A stretch of DNA of 64,000 bases, from positions 174,666-238,665 of the forward strand of contig NZ_JBCITM010000004.1 of the NCBI RefSeq assembly GCF_039414295.1. Reading direction: 5' to 3'. The stretch is from Anoxynatronum sibiricum. Lineage in GTDB: Bacteria > Bacillota > Clostridia > Peptostreptococcales > Tindalliaceae. The position numbers were made by a program, and so were the translations under genes. This document shows positions 1 through 8,297 of the stretch, piece by piece. The notes beneath the pieces were generated by a model. That model was not told the DNA's origin and did no database searches. It saw only the letters and a program-made list of their open reading frames with translations. Every line of letters begins with the position of its first letter. The first letter of the stretch is position 1.

Positions 1-939
1 AACTTAATCACCCTTATTAAACAGATCGGCGAAAACGCCCAGCAGGTGGCCTCTTCTTCGGAAGAACTGACGGCCACCAGCCAGCAGTCATCCACTTCGG
101 CCAACGAAGTGGCCAAAACCATTGAGGAAATAGCCGACGGGGCTTCTCAGCAGGCACAAGACACCGAAAAAGGTGTTGCCAGTATCTCTGAACTGGGTGG
201 TCTGATTGAAGATGATCAGCAGCAAATGGTACTGCTTAACAAGGCAGCAGAACAAGTAGGTGCCTTAAAAGATGAAGGCAACAAAAGCTTGCAGCTGGTG
301 GTGGCAAAAACAACGGAGAGTGGTGAAGCCACCAGGGCAGTGAAACAGATTATTCGAATGACTGATGAAGGAGCCAAACAGATTCAGACTGCCAGTACCA
401 TGATTCAAAGCATTGCTGAGCAAACAAACTTGCTGGCATTGAATGCTGCCATTGAATCAGCCAGAGCTGGGGAAGCTGGACGGGGATTCGCGGTGGTGGC
501 TGAAGAAATCCGCAAACTGGCAGAGCAGTCCAGTCAGTTTACGACTGAGATTGATGGGATTGTCAAGTCGCTGAAAGACAGAACGGGAGAAGCAGTGGTT
601 ACCATGGATCAAATGGAAAAGCTGGTGGAGATTCAGCATGAAAGGGTGCAAGAAACTGCTGGCAAATTTGAAGGTATTGACGAAGCTGTTCGTCAAATGC
701 AAGTGGTGATTCAACATTTGAACGCATCAGGAAAGGCCATGGAGCAGAAAAAACAGGAAATGATTCATGTGATGGAAAACTTGTCAGCAATTTCTGAAGA
801 AAATGCTGCTGGCACTCAACAAGCGTCAGCCTCTGTCGAAGAGCAGACATCTGCCATGGATGAAATTGCCCGTGCCAGTGAAACCCTGGCACAATTGGCG
901 GAAGAAATGAATCGGGGGATTATGCAGTTTACCTATTAA
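1..939 (+). CDS. Methyl-accepting chemotaxis protein, C-terminal part (5' end outside window)
   Basis: The frame is open at base 1, so the sensor, membrane segments and HAMP domain lie outside the window. The 312 visible residues are almost entirely coiled coil. Bases about 415-530 encode the conserved cytoplasmic tip (NLLALNAAIESARAGE, then GRGFAVVAEEIRKLAEQS), which docks CheA and CheW. Gln/Glu-rich heptads such as SSSEELTATSQQSS and AAGTQQASASVEEQT flank it and look like methylation stretches. The protein ends in QFTY with no CheR-tethering pentapeptide. It senses an unknown signal and passes it to the flagellar motor. A PilZ gene follows closely. Family assignment is secure; the ligand cannot be judged. 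Confidence 0.95.
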   Translation, partial: NLITLIKQIGENAQQVASSSEELTATSQQSSTSANEVAKTIEEIADGASQQAQDTEKGVASISELGGLIEDDQQQMVLLNKAAEQVGALKDEGNKSLQLVVAKTTESGEATRAVKQIIRMTDEGAKQIQTASTMIQSIAEQTNLLALNAAIESARAGEAGRGFAVVAEEIRKLAEQSSQFTTEIDGIVKSLKDRTGEAVVTMDQMEKLVEIQHERVQETAGKFEGIDEAVRQMQVVIQHLNASGKAMEQKKQEMIHVMENLSAISEENAAGTQQASASVEEQTSAMDEIARASETLAQLAEEMNRGIMQFTY

Positions 940-970
940 TGAAAGAATGGCAAAAAGCAGCAGAAGAAGG

Positions 971-999
971 TTGATCCTGCGTCGTCCTTCCAATAGAAT
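971..999 (+). promoter_or_regulatory. Sigma-A promoter for the PilZ gene
   Basis: TTGATC (971-976) and TAGAAT (994-999) are separated by 17 bases. Transcription would start near 1006, downstream of the ATG at 947, which argues that the PilZ protein starts at 1091 rather than 947. Confidence 0.5.
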
Positions 1000-1090
1000 A
1001 ATAAAAAAGATATATGTCGCGGTTAAAAGGGTAGGTAGCCTTTATGAACGAATTGTTTCGGACCAGGACACCATGGAAAGGAAGGCGCTG

Positions 1091-1750
1091 ATGAATCTGG
1101 AGCTGCTTGTTTCTGAAAAAGTAAACATGGAGGTAACGAACAGGAACACAGGAGAAACACTGGTATTGAAATCCCTTCTGTTGGAGCAGGATGAAGAGAC
1201 GTTATATCTGGCAGTCCCCATCCACCGGGGCGTGGAATACGTTTTGCACCAGGGGCAGCAAATGAAAGTGGTGTATTATCGGGAGAATGGGGTTTTCAGC
1301 CTTCAAACCCGATTTCTCCAAAAAGTCAAGCTGGGAGAGGTGGAGGCCTGCCGGCTGGTGATTGATGGAAAACCTGTCAAAATGCAGCGAAGGGATTATT
1401 TCCGACTCCCCTGTCTGTTGACAGCCCGACTGAAAAGCCTGTCCACAGGAGTGATTAGCCGGGTCACCTTCGATGAAGTCGAAGCTATCATTCATGACAT
1501 CAGTGGCTCAGGAGCCAGGGGCATTTCTCACAAGCCGTTTGCCGAAAAAGATCAGGTGATTTGCACCCTTTTTCTTGACCCGGAAGAATTGACGGTAAAG
1601 GCAGAAATCATTCGATGCCAGCATCAGGCAGATGAGCGTCAATATGAACTGGGCATGCGATTCAGTGAAATAAGCGAAACACAGCAGGATCAACTTCTGG
1701 CATTTATTTTGAATCGTCAGCGTAACCTGCGGCAAAAGGGTTTGTTATAA
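1091..1750 (+). CDS. PilZ domain protein of the YcgR/YpfB type (c-di-GMP flagellar brake)
   Basis: A cytoplasmic c-di-GMP receptor of about 219 residues. The N-terminal third is a YcgR-like beta domain. The C-terminal PilZ domain shows the RxxxR ligand motif in QRRDYFRLP and the (D/N)xSxxG motif in DISGSGARGIS. Such proteins bind c-di-GMP and slow or bias the flagellar motor, which fits the chemoreceptor just upstream. The frame is open back to an ATG at 947, but that one has a poor ribosome site. ATG 1091 follows AAAGGAAGG (1077-1085) by 5 bases and gives the usual family N-terminus. Binding motifs are clear; the brake role is inferred from the family. Confidence 0.85.
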   Translation: MNLELLVSEKVNMEVTNRNTGETLVLKSLLLEQDEETLYLAVPIHRGVEYVLHQGQQMKVVYYRENGVFSLQTRFLQKVKLGEVEACRLVIDGKPVKMQRRDYFRLPCLLTARLKSLSTGVISRVTFDEVEAIIHDISGSGARGISHKPFAEKDQVICTLFLDPEELTVKAEIIRCQHQADERQYELGMRFSEISETQQDQLLAFILNRQRNLRQKGLL

Positions 1751-1758
1751 CATCACGC

Positions 1759-1804
1759 CCCCCGGCGGTTTGAAGTGGTGACACTTCAAACTGCCGGGGG
1801 TTTG
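1759..1804 (+). terminator. Strong hairpin terminator after the PilZ gene
   Basis: A 19-base-pair stem with one G-T wobble (1759-1777 with 1782-1800) closed by a GTGA loop, followed by only a short T stretch. The stem is long and GC-rich at its base. Confidence 0.75.
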
Positions 1805-1819
1805 TGATCATTAGCCAAG

Positions 1820-1848
1820 TTGCACGGGCAAATGTGTCGGGTTATAAT
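1820..1848 (+). promoter_or_regulatory. Sigma-A promoter for the gene at 1918
   Basis: TTGCAC (1820-1825), a 17-base spacer, then TATAAT (1843-1848). It predicts transcription from about 1855, so any start codon before that is excluded. Confidence 0.7.
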
Positions 1849-1917
1849 GAGATACAGGATCTGAAAAAAAGCACCTGTTTTGTGACGACCAATGGATTAG
1901 TCAAAGGAGCGGATGTG

Positions 1918-2436
1918 GTGTCAAAGTTGAAAAGAGCGTTCATCTACCTGGTTATACTGGCCATACCATCGGCGGGCCTGCTGTATACAATACCCCGAAG
2001 CATTGAGCGGGAACTGCCTGCCGTTGAATATCGTTTGGGACGGCCTGAAGAAATGACATCTTATCAACTGCGGATTGAGGGCGTTATTCAACGCCGTCTG
2101 TTTGATCACAAACGATTTAGGGGGACCATTTGGCTGAATGACAGGGCGCTGACAGACTTGGATTTTCTGCTGCGTGAGTCAGGGGAACTGTTGATGGCCC
2201 GTGATCCTGAAACTGGTCAACGGGATCAGTATGGGGCAATCTATGTGGATGAGTCCATGAACAGGATCACCATTGCCGTGTTGGAGCCTGTCAGAATGTT
2301 TGGGATAGAAAGTTCAGAAAAGTTCTGGAATCAGGAAACGGGAAAAATGATCAGTGCACCGGCAGACAGTCGAAAAGATGCGTTACAACTTTCCAATGCC
2401 ATCATGGCAACGATTCTGGAAAAGCCGCTGGAATAA
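1918..2436 (+). CDS. Secreted or membrane-anchored protein of unknown function
   Basis: I do not recognise this family. About 172 residues follow a GTG start at 1918 (or 1915), chosen because AAAGGAG lies at 1903-1909 and the promoter rules out the longer frame. The N-terminus has KLKRAF, then a hydrophobic run of roughly 20 residues (IYLVILAIPSAGLLYTI), so it is exported or anchored. The rest is soluble, with charged beta-like segments and no cysteines. It is a single-gene unit between two terminators, convergent with dinB. Its stop codon lies inside the shared terminator. Confidence 0.7.
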   Translation: MSKLKRAFIYLVILAIPSAGLLYTIPRSIERELPAVEYRLGRPEEMTSYQLRIEGVIQRRLFDHKRFRGTIWLNDRALTDLDFLLRESGELLMARDPETGQRDQYGAIYVDESMNRITIAVLEPVRMFGIESSEKFWNQETGKMISAPADSRKDALQLSNAIMATILEKPLE

Positions 2437-2447
2437 CGCGGCTTTTT
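2420..2447. terminator. Bidirectional terminator between the unknown gene and dinB
   Basis: AAAAGCCGC (2420-2428) pairs with GCGGCTTTT (2438-2446), with a T run on one strand and an A run on the other. It overlaps the stop codon of the plus-strand gene and the last base of dinB. Confidence 0.75.
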
Positions 2448-3672
2448 AGGAGTGTTTGGGCTTGCGCCGCAGAAGTGAGGCTCGGGCAATTTTATCGGTT
2501 CCGTGTTTAAGGCGCACCTGGTCCATGATTTCATCAATTTTTTGCTGTTTTCGCTGGCGGTCATCATTTTCTATGGCCTTCGTGGGAGATAGATCAAAAA
2601 TGGAAAGTTGCTGTGGTGACTCTTCTGCCTGAAATCCGCTGAGACTGATCCCAATTAACCGGACCCCCCGATTTGAAGGCCAGTGTTTCCTAAGAAGCTG
2701 ATACCCTGTCTCGTAGAGTTCCTGGGTATAATGCGTGGCGGTGGGTAATGTCACCTGTCTGGTAATGGCCGAAAAGTCGTTGAACTTTATAGTGATTTGA
2801 ACCACGTTCCCCGGCTTTCCATATTGCCTGGCCTGGTGAGCCACATCCTCTGCCAATCCCATAAAAAGGGTGCGAATCTCATCGATGTCATGAGCATCTT
2901 CCGCCAGTGTGGTTGAGCGGCCAATGGATTTCATATTTTCCCTCAGAGAGGGGACAATGGGGGCGGTGTCGATGCCGGAAGCCTTTCGCTGAAGTTCCAG
3001 AAAGGCATCCCCAAAATGCTGCATAAGAAGAGCGGGTGAAGCTGCTGCCAGATCTCCGATGGTCAAAATATTCAGACCAATAAGTTTTCCGGCGGTTTTT
3101 TGACCGATTCCATACATCGCTTCAACGGGAAGAGGCCATAATTTGTCAGCCACCTCTTCTGGCCAGAGGGTGGAAACACCCAAGGGTTTTTTGAAGTCAG
3201 CCGCCATCTTGGATAAGAATTTATTCCGGGCAATGCCAACGGAGCACCAGAGTGACAGACGTTCATCCAGCGCAGTCATTATTTGTTGGGCAGCGGCTTT
3301 GGGCGGCCCAAAGATTTTTTCGCTGCCGGTCATGTCCAGCCAGGCTTCATCAATACTGTTCTGTTCAATACAGGGAGAAAATTCTGCCAGAAGCGCCATT
3401 ACCTCTCGTGATTTTTCGCTGTAATAATGGTGGTCAGGGGGCACTGAAATTAAGCCAGGACAGCGTCTCAAGGCCTCTTGAAGGCTCATGGCGGTCTTGA
3501 CGCCGCATGCCCGGGCCTCATAATTGGCTGCCAAAATAATGCCGGTACGCTTTTGAGGATCACCGGCGACAGCAGCCGGCGTCCCTTTCAGATGGGGATG
3601 TCGGCTCATTTCGCATGTAATATAGTAGGCATTCATATCCACTAAGAACACGACCCGCGGCAACGTTTTCAA
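2446..3672 (-). CDS. dinB: DNA polymerase IV (Y-family, translesion)
   Basis: An error-prone Y-family polymerase of 408 residues, normal length for the Gram-positive DinB/PolY1 group. The N-terminus VVFLVDMNAYYITCE gives the first metal-binding aspartate. NSIDEAWLDMTG carries the catalytic Asp-Glu pair. Fingers and thumb follow, with a helix-hairpin-helix near MYGIGQKTAGKLIGL, then the little-finger domain. It bypasses lesions that stall replication and may bind the beta clamp through its tail. The gene is monocistronic on the minus strand. I saw no GAAC-N4-GTTC LexA box in front of it. Confidence 0.95.
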   Translation of the reverse strand: MKTLPRVVFLVDMNAYYITCEMSRHPHLKGTPAAVAGDPQKRTGIILAANYEARACGVKTAMSLQEALRRCPGLISVPPDHHYYSEKSREVMALLAEFSPCIEQNSIDEAWLDMTGSEKIFGPPKAAAQQIMTALDERLSLWCSVGIARNKFLSKMAADFKKPLGVSTLWPEEVADKLWPLPVEAMYGIGQKTAGKLIGLNILTIGDLAAASPALLMQHFGDAFLELQRKASGIDTAPIVPSLRENMKSIGRSTTLAEDAHDIDEIRTLFMGLAEDVAHQARQYGKPGNVVQITIKFNDFSAITRQVTLPTATHYTQELYETGYQLLRKHWPSNRGVRLIGISLSGFQAEESPQQLSIFDLSPTKAIENDDRQRKQQKIDEIMDQVRLKHGTDKIARASLLRRKPKHS

Positions 3673-3749
3673 GGTAAGCCCCTTCCTGCTCAGACGGTAG
3701 ACAAAGTACGGCCAAATTCCTTTTCTTCAACCTCATATGAACTGACTCT

Positions 3750-3778
3750 ATTATATCATGCATTTCGAAGATGATTAA
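3750..3778 (-). promoter_or_regulatory. Likely dinB promoter
   Basis: Read on the minus strand: TTAATC (3778-3773), a 17-base spacer, then a perfect TATAAT (3755-3750), about 80 bases before the dinB ATG. The -35 element is weak. The rest of the 288-base gap between dinB and the receiver gene shows no gene. Confidence 0.5.
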
Positions 3779-3960
3779 AGCCAACACGGCGATGAACTGA
3801 GAGGGATCACACACCGGCTGAAGTTCCGCTTCAATGTCTGAAGATGTCAGATTTTGATGAAACTTTATGACACGGCAGTATAAAAGAATGGTAAAATGGT
3901 AATAAGAGAGAAATATCAAGTGAACAGGATTTAATAGGCACAAAAAGGGGGAGCAGTATA

Positions 3961-4317
3961 GTGAAAAAAGTGTTGCTATGTGATGACTCCATGCTTGTTC
4001 GTCGCCAACTGAAAGATTATATTTCCCAACAACGTAAAGAACTCATAGTGATTGAAGCAGTAAATGGGATAGAGGCCCTGGAAAAATATGCGATCGAACG
4101 ACCCGACCTGGTTCTCATGGATATTGTCATGCCTGAAATGGACGGTATTGGGTGCCTGAAAAGGATTCGGGACATTGACCCGCATGCGAAAGTCATTGTA
4201 CTGTCATCTGTGGGAAACAGAGAAACACTTCTGGAAGCATTGGAGGCCGGCGCACTGGATTTCATTCAGAAACCCTGGACAGAAACAGTGATCAACCGGA
4301 TACTTGACTTATATTAG
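3961..4317 (+). CDS. Single-domain response regulator (CheY-like)
   Basis: A stand-alone receiver of 118 residues with no output domain. The acidic pair is in LLCDDSM (Asp8, Asp9), the phosphoacceptor is Asp54 in LMDIVMPEMDG, the switch serine is in VLSSVG and the conserved lysine is in FIQKPW. It starts with GTG after GGGGGAG. The next gene begins 21 bases downstream and encodes a CheX-like protein that keeps the phosphatase residues, so this receiver is its probable substrate. Partner kinases may be those encoded at 5.4 and 8.3 kb. Role in motility is inferred from the surroundings. Confidence 0.9.
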   Translation: MKKVLLCDDSMLVRRQLKDYISQQRKELIVIEAVNGIEALEKYAIERPDLVLMDIVMPEMDGIGCLKRIRDIDPHAKVIVLSSVGNRETLLEALEAGALDFIQKPWTETVINRILDLY

Positions 4318-4338
4318 GAACACAGGAGGTGCAGAAGG

Positions 4339-5241
4339 ATGCTCAACTTATACTTTGGCAGCTATCTGCTGCAACAGCGGCTTATTGACCCGGAAACACT
4401 GCGAAAACTTCTGAAAGTTCAGCGGGAAACACACCTGCGGCTGGGAGTGCTGGCCATGCAGGAAGGCCTGATGACCGCAGAGCAGGTGAAAGAGATTAAT
4501 GACATTCAGCGGCGGGTGGATGCCCTTTTTGGTGAAGTGGCTGTTCAGAAAGGCTATTTAACCCAGGAGACAGTGGATTCACTTTTGCAGATTCAGAAAA
4601 GGAGCACCGCTCGTCTGACCCAGTTGCTGCTGGATCATCAGTTGTTCACTTTCGATGAACTGGAAGCTATTCTGAAGGGTTTCAGAGAGTATAACCAGTT
4701 AAGTGCCGAAGAGGAAGCGGCACTGGAACGCGGCAATGTTGAGGGATTGCTGGCGCCCTACATGGTGCTGCAGTGTCAGTTGGCGGGAGTGACAGAAACC
4801 GAAGCTCTCACAGCTTATGGAAGCTTGTTTCTGCGCAATATGATTCGTTTCATTGACCCTGAGACAGTACTGGACATTGAAAGTCAGCAACTGCCCACAG
4901 GAGAAACGGTTGCGGTGAAACAGGTCTTTTCCATGGGCATTAACATGCAAACGGCTTTGGTGATGAAAGAAGGGGTCTATCAGAAAATGGCTGAAAAACA
5001 TGCGCGCATGCCTGTGTCAGAATCAGTGGAATTAATGGATGCCTCTGTGCTGGAGTTTTTGAATCTGCACAATGGCCTCTATTCCATCTGGCTTTCAGAT
5101 CATGAGATAAGACCATTCCTGGAACCACCGCTGAAATGGACAGCACAGCCGGATGTCAGTGGTGATGAATGGATTAAAGTACCCTTACAGACAGCATTTG
5201 GTCAGGTGATGCTGCTTTTGAAAGTTGAAGCAACACATTAA
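4339..5241 (+). CDS. CheX-like phosphatase with an N-terminal helical repeat region
   Basis: A 300-residue, two-part protein. Residues 1-115 hold three helix pairs of the kind FGSYLLQQRLIDPETLRKLL and FGEVAVQKGYLTQETVDSLL, resembling the MshEN/GspE N-terminal modules that bind nucleotides or c-di-GMP. Residues about 165-300 look like a CheX/CheC domain: the ExxN phosphatase motif appears in LEFLNLHNG, followed by the long strand VPLQTAFGQVMLLL. CheX enzymes dephosphorylate CheY-type receivers, and one is encoded directly upstream. The fusion is unusual. Domain calls are from pattern, not search, so the N-terminal assignment is moderate. Confidence 0.65.
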   Translation: MLNLYFGSYLLQQRLIDPETLRKLLKVQRETHLRLGVLAMQEGLMTAEQVKEINDIQRRVDALFGEVAVQKGYLTQETVDSLLQIQKRSTARLTQLLLDHQLFTFDELEAILKGFREYNQLSAEEEAALERGNVEGLLAPYMVLQCQLAGVTETEALTAYGSLFLRNMIRFIDPETVLDIESQQLPTGETVAVKQVFSMGINMQTALVMKEGVYQKMAEKHARMPVSESVELMDASVLEFLNLHNGLYSIWLSDHEIRPFLEPPLKWTAQPDVSGDEWIKVPLQTAFGQVMLLLKVEATH

Positions 5242-5252
5242 CCATCGCTCGT

Positions 5253-5295
5253 GCCTGTTCTTGCTATTGAATAGCAGGAGCAGGCTTTTCTTTTT
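5253..5295 (+). terminator. Terminator after the CheX-like gene
   Basis: A 14-base-pair stem with two wobble pairs (5253-5266 with 5272-5285), loop TTGAA, followed by TTTTCTTTTT. Confidence 0.85.
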
Positions 5296-5403
5296 GCGGA
5301 TGAAGACATTTTCTTTCTTTATTGTTTCGCTCCATGGGGTATGATAGAAAATGTATGCAAAAGAAAACGGTATACTGACACCTGTGAATAGACTGGAAGG
5401 AGC

Positions 5404-7176
5404 ATGCTTGTGGAAGACAGGATGAAACTGATTACTTGTCGGTTCTTTTATACTGAGGCCCTCCACATCATCGAAACAGAAAAACTGAACGATGTTGATT
5501 TGGAATTCACCAAAGCGGGTTGCACTGATTGCCGCCTTGCGCAGAGCGAAGTCACAGATCCTGATTTTTTATCAAACACACAAATGATGCGTGTCGAAAC
5601 CCAGGTCTATAACCAGATGGGGAGAACGACATCACCTGTGTTGCAGCGCTGTGCGCTTTTGCTCCTGGGTAATACATTGGCCACGCATCTAATCAAACAG
5701 GGAAAAGTGCTGGTGAGTCCCGGTTGGCTGATGAACTGGCAGCAACAGCTTTCTGAAATGATAGGCACCGGTGATTTTCAGGTGCAGAAAGCTTGTTTAA
5801 AATCAATGGGACAATTGCACCTGCTGGATAGTGGTGTTTACTCCAATGTTCATCAACAGCGCGTTGCTTTTCAGGAAGCAATGAACATTGAAATGACTTA
5901 TCTGCCTGTGGGGTTGGATTACTACCGGGAAAAACTGCTGAATTGCCATTGCCAATGGCGCATGAGTCAAATATATACACAGATGAAACAAAAAACCAGG
6001 CAGATTTCAGCGTACACCCTGTTTTTTGAAAAACTGCCGGAGGCAGCTTCAATCAATCAGATGGAGGAGTTGATGGATCGGGGGTTTGATATTTTTGCCA
6101 CATTGACAGGTGCCACCAGAATGGCTTTTCGATTTGCCGGTGAATACCAGTGGGGAACCACGTACTACTACCGCCACCAACACTATGCGTCAGAACTGGA
6201 TAGCATTTTGAAACAACCTGAGTTTATCCAATATCGCCAAACAGTCAACGGAACGGGTTTTATCATCGGGATCCGACACCAAGAGCAGATGATTGGCTAC
6301 ATGGAGATTGATGATATACCTGTGCCGGCCTATCTGAGTTATTACATGGACCTTGCACAGATGGTGGGGGGGATTTTTGCCCTATTGCTGGTGAACGTGT
6401 TGCGTAACGAAACGCTTCATCGAGTGAAAGAAGAAGCAAGGGCAGAAAAAATGGCCAATCAGGCTAAAAATCATTTTCTTGCCAATATGTCTCACGAAAT
6501 CAGAACACCTATGAACGGCTTTCAGGGAATGTTGCAGCTCATGCAGCTGACTGAGCTGACGGAAGAGCAGGAAGAATATCTGACTTATGCGCAAACTGCA
6601 GCAGACCGTCTGCTACGAGTCATGGATGATATTCTCAATTATTCCCGGATCGAAGCAGAACGGATAGCGTTTTTATCGGCAGCTTTCCAGCCCGCAGCAC
6701 TCCTGCAGGAAACGGTGGAACTTTTTGAGATAGCGGCAAAACATCAGGGCAATGTGATGATCATGCACATTGCAGAAGAAATACCCCTCACCTTGTGGGG
6801 TGATCCCTTTAAATTGAGACAGGTATTGTCCAATCTCATTGGAAATGCCGTGAAATTTACCCGGAATGGGCGCATAACCGTTTCTCTCGGTAAGGGGAAT
6901 CAAATGGAGTCAAACAAGCAGCAGCTGATTTTTACGGTTAAAGATACCGGCATTGGTATTGATGATTCAAAGCTGGAGATGATCTTTGAGCGATTTGGTC
7001 AGGTGGAGCCAGTGGACACCCGCCGCTATGGGGGAACAGGTCTGGGGCTTACCACTGCAAAAATGCTGGTGGAGAAAATGGGGGGCACCATTCAGGTGAC
7101 AAGCCGAAAAAATGTGGGAAGCACGTTTTCCTTTACAGCTCTTTTTGATACGCATAAAACATCCAAACAAGCATAA
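5404..7176 (+). CDS. Sensor histidine kinase with DUF1638-like and GAF-like input
   Basis: About 590 residues with no signal peptide or membrane segment, so probably cytoplasmic. Residues 7-190 resemble DUF1638 (PF07796): opening MKLITCRFF, a CALLLLGN turn, PGWLMNWQ and LLDSGVYS, in the family order. Residues about 205-335 look GAF-like. The kinase core follows: HisKA with His364 in MSHEIRTPMN, the N box in NLIGNAVKF, DTGIGI and GGTGLGL. Start is uncertain (ATG 5404, GTG 5410 or ATG 5422); AAGGAG at 5396-5401 sits best for 5410. A receiver-HD-GYP gene follows and is its likely partner. Kinase call is firm; the DUF1638 call is moderate. Confidence 0.88.
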   Translation: MLVEDRMKLITCRFFYTEALHIIETEKLNDVDLEFTKAGCTDCRLAQSEVTDPDFLSNTQMMRVETQVYNQMGRTTSPVLQRCALLLLGNTLATHLIKQGKVLVSPGWLMNWQQQLSEMIGTGDFQVQKACLKSMGQLHLLDSGVYSNVHQQRVAFQEAMNIEMTYLPVGLDYYREKLLNCHCQWRMSQIYTQMKQKTRQISAYTLFFEKLPEAASINQMEELMDRGFDIFATLTGATRMAFRFAGEYQWGTTYYYRHQHYASELDSILKQPEFIQYRQTVNGTGFIIGIRHQEQMIGYMEIDDIPVPAYLSYYMDLAQMVGGIFALLLVNVLRNETLHRVKEEARAEKMANQAKNHFLANMSHEIRTPMNGFQGMLQLMQLTELTEEQEEYLTYAQTAADRLLRVMDDILNYSRIEAERIAFLSAAFQPAALLQETVELFEIAAKHQGNVMIMHIAEEIPLTLWGDPFKLRQVLSNLIGNAVKFTRNGRITVSLGKGNQMESNKQQLIFTVKDTGIGIDDSKLEMIFERFGQVEPVDTRRYGGTGLGLTTAKMLVEKMGGTIQVTSRKNVGSTFSFTALFDTHKTSKQA

Positions 7177-7207
7177 TGGAGAGTAACAGTTGAGATGGAG
7201 GGACAAA

Positions 7208-8293
7208 ATGGCCAGAATACTGATTGTCGACGATTCGAAAACTGATATGATTTTTATCAGCAGCATGCTGGAAGAGCATGAGCTTTTCAGAGCCCAGGAT
7301 GGCATTGAGGCCATGGAAATGCTGGACAGGCAGTCGGGAATTGATTTGATGATTCTTGACCTTAACATGCCGCGCATGAATGGGTTTGATGTGCTTCTGG
7401 CCATGCAGCAGCATCCCAAATATGCGACAGTCACCACCATTATTCTCACCAACCTGGAAGAAGTGGAAAATGAGGTGAAGGGACTGATGCTGGGGGCGGT
7501 GGATTACATCAGAAAACCTCTGAACATTGATGCGCTGAAAAAACGGATTGAGGTGCATCTGAATGTGCGCAATGTCCGTAAAAATGTGGAGAAACACAAC
7601 CAAATTCTGGAGCAGATGGTCATGGATCGGACACGTGAATTGATGAACACCCGGGACATGACCATCCGCGCCTTCACTCGATTGCTGGAATTTCGGCATG
7701 CGGAAACAGCCAATCATTCCGGGCGTATCCAAGAGTTGATGGGTGTGCTTTGCCGGCAGATGGCCGTTGCCCCGGCCTTTTCAACACAGCTGGACCCAGT
7801 TAGAATCATGACGCTTTGTCAAACGGCACCCTTACATGATATTGGAAAAGCCGGATTAACCGACGAAGCCCTGTTTGTGTCCGAAACCACTTCTGAGAAG
7901 GCTGTCATGACACATCAGAAGCATGTGACATTTGGAGTGGAAGCCTTGAGAGAATACCTGGAGAAAGCGGAGGATAATGCCTTTCTCAAGACAGCCGTGG
8001 AACTCATTGAAACCCATCATGAGCACTATGATGGCAGCGGTTACCCCTCGGGCCTGGCTGGGGAGGCGATTCCACTGGGCGGGCGGATACTGGCGCTGGT
8101 AGATGCATACGATACAGCTGTGTGCCCGGCAGACCGGGAAAAAGCCATCACCCATGAGGCAGCAGTGGCCTTGATTCAATCTGAAAGTGGCCGAAAATTT
8201 GACCCGGCCATCGTTACGGTTTTTGAGACTGTGGCAGAAGATTTTCGAAAGCTGACCCACGGTACAGAAGCCAGGTTTGCCTGTAGAGGGTGA
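7208..8293 (+). CDS. Response regulator with HD-GYP domain (c-di-GMP phosphodiesterase)
   Basis: A 361-residue RpfG-type protein. The receiver shows VDDSK, the phosphoacceptor in LILDLNMPRMNG and the lysine in YIRKPL. A coiled linker leads to an HD-GYP domain with LHDIGKAGL, ETHHEHYDGSGYP and LALVDAYDT, the metal ligands and GYP signature. It should hydrolyse c-di-GMP when phosphorylated, probably by the kinase encoded 30 bases upstream. ATG 7208 follows GGAGGG. The longer frame from 7190 lacks a ribosome site. Its end lies 5 bases before the next start, indicating one operon. Confidence 0.93.
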   Translation: MARILIVDDSKTDMIFISSMLEEHELFRAQDGIEAMEMLDRQSGIDLMILDLNMPRMNGFDVLLAMQQHPKYATVTTIILTNLEEVENEVKGLMLGAVDYIRKPLNIDALKKRIEVHLNVRNVRKNVEKHNQILEQMVMDRTRELMNTRDMTIRAFTRLLEFRHAETANHSGRIQELMGVLCRQMAVAPAFSTQLDPVRIMTLCQTAPLHDIGKAGLTDEALFVSETTSEKAVMTHQKHVTFGVEALREYLEKAEDNAFLKTAVELIETHHEHYDGSGYPSGLAGEAIPLGGRILALVDAYDTAVCPADREKAITHEAAVALIQSESGRKFDPAIVTVFETVAEDFRKLTHGTEARFACRG

Positions 8294-8297
8294 TCAT

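Noticed and set aside
3560..3943. 127-codon frame overlapping the dinB start
   Set aside because: It overlaps dinB in another frame, and its upstream part covers the dinB promoter.
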